Made by a program: the position numbers and the translations under genes. From Stephanodiscus triporus (Eukaryota > Bacillariophyta > Thalassiosirophyceae > Thalassiosirales > Thalassiosiraceae), in the NCBI GenBank assembly GCA_036939755.1, contig JALLAZ010000413.1:1-15799 (forward strand): 15,799 nucleotides of DNA, in the 5' to 3' direction. The stretch's first letter is position 1. Each line of letters opens with the position of its first letter. The notes below the pieces were generated by a model, which saw only the letters and a list, made by a program, of their open reading frames with translations, was not told the origin of the DNA and searched no databases. Shown here one piece after another: positions 14,760 through 15,799 of the stretch.

Positions 14760-15799
14760 GCAGCAGGAGTTGTTGCACCCAAGCGAAGCCCATGCCTGCC
14801 ATCAGAAGCGTGTTCAAGCTGAAGGCATAAAAGTGGTAGAAATTATTTGTTGTTTAGAGAAAGAAAAAATAACTGTACTACCCCGCTCATATCTATTGTC
14901 GTCGGAAGGTAACTAAGTGTAAAATATAATGGCTAGCTAAGGGCAAGGAATTCGCTGTGCCCCTTACAAAGAGCCGAATAATATTCCTTAGCAGCCACCG
15001 ATCGACCCTTCGATATTATGCACCCTCCCGACCCCCCCAACGATCTGACCCCTTTGCACCATGATCTCTGATGGGATGAAGGGGGAGGGGATGGAGGCCA
15101 CGACAGTCACGACAGTCACAACGAACGAGGGTGGCGTTGATGTCAATGTCTACGATGCCATTAGAGGAGAGGACGATATCAATAATCAATGATGATGTCA
15201 ACATCGTCATCACGGGTGAGGAGGGCGTCGTTGAGATAAATGGAAATGTTGTTATTTTAAATAAAAGTTATAAAAAAATCACAGCCAAATTTGGTTCATT
15301 TTCATGACAGCCATTACTGTGCATCATCACCATGTGATCATTTTATTATGGTATCCAAGGCAGACGTAATAAGGGTTACACAAAAAAGGTTACTTTATTT
15401 TTACACCACCTACCCAAACCCCCCCCTGCGCGTGCAACCCTAACTGTCCAAACAATTTTGGAACCAGACACCTCTGCTCGTCTTGGCTTCACCTGTAGAG
15501 TAGCACAAGATATATGAATAGATCAGGATCAGGGTTTGAAATATGTGTTCTAATAACCAATTCACCCCTCACCTGATCCCAGATTGGCAATCTGTGTGTT
15601 TCCAGGGTGGGTGTGGGGATTTTTTATTGCTACTATCTAGTTCACTGGGATCAATGCGATCGATTGCCTGCGAGATTGCTGAGCTGGGTGCTGAGGGGGA
15701 GAGACCAATGGTTGGCTTCCCGCGACCAAAAAACTCTCCTAGTTAACAGCTTAACCGCTATGGTCGCATATCTGCGACCACTTTTTTTCGAGCTACGTA
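14760..15799. other. 3' flank, no supported gene
   Basis: The first part is presumably the 3' UTR of the giant gene; its end cannot be placed. An AATAAA occurs at 15260-15265, about 500 bases after the stop, and may or may not be a polyadenylation signal. Short repeats occur: cacgacagt twice at 15099-15116, and a near-perfect 9-bp inverted repeat at 15190-15209. Open frames at 15543-15746 (plus) and 15016-15213 (minus) show no known motif. Confidence 0.5.
15722..15788 (+). repeat. Mutually exclusive hairpins followed by T7
   Basis: GCGACCA occurs at 15722-15728 and 15774-15780; its complement TGGTCGC lies between them at 15761-15767. The second pairing extends to 8 bp (TGGTCGCA/TGCGACCA, loop tatc) and is followed by C then seven T. 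A gttaa/ttaac stem nests inside the first pairing. This could be a structured or Pol III-type transcript end, or chance. Confidence 0.4.

Noticed and set aside
15155..15307. 50-codon open frame (plus strand)
   Set aside because: Plausible-looking residues but short, with no homology, and it spans an inverted repeat; not enough support.
15543..15746. 67-codon open frame (plus strand)
   Set aside because: No motif, no start context or neighbour evidence; may be chance.
15722..15767. tRNA with a 7-bp acceptor-like stem (either strand)
   Set aside because: Only 46 nt, with no T-arm or anticodon arm consensus.

Overview
The window looks like eukaryotic nuclear DNA from a stramenopile alga, most likely a diatom. 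The evidence is a gene cut by 22 short introns (76-115 nt, one of 235 nt), Ser/Pro/Thr linkers of the PSSSPT and PTxKPT type common in diatom surface proteins, and a C-terminal pair of Cys repeats of the RCG...DAR...C type. Genus cannot be decided from the sequence alone.

Almost the whole window is one plus-strand gene, 815-14759. Splicing at the sites chosen here joins 23 exons into 11,775 nt, exactly 3,925 codons including the stop, giving a predicted 3,924-residue secreted protein. Order of parts: signal peptide (1-18); N-terminal part of a DUF1800 domain (~195-345); a linker-flanked insert of two carbohydrate-binding-like beta-sandwiches (~407-587 and ~612-768); a long lineage-specific DUF1800 region; the DUF1800 core with the PDENYARE motif (1452-1459) and its C-terminal part (to ~2247); a complete DUF1501 domain of the alkaline-phosphatase-like superfamily (~2268-2710); a tetra-arginine site; a PSSSPTIS mucin-like linker (2845-2934); a DUF1349/concanavalin-like domain (~2936-3128); two discoidin-like modules, the first interrupted by a kringle and the second by a three-repeat beta-trefoil; a PTxKPT linker; and two Cys-rich repeats at the C terminus.

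In bacteria DUF1800 and DUF1501 proteins are typically made from adjacent genes. Here they are one polypeptide followed by a set of sugar-binding or adhesive modules. This suggests an extracellular or cell-wall-bound metallo-hydrolase-like protein tethered to glycans, but no enzymatic activity can be proved from sequence.

The flanks (1-814 and 14760-15799) hold no gene I can support. They contain small inverted repeats, most strikingly a set of mutually exclusive hairpins followed by T7 at 15722-15788.
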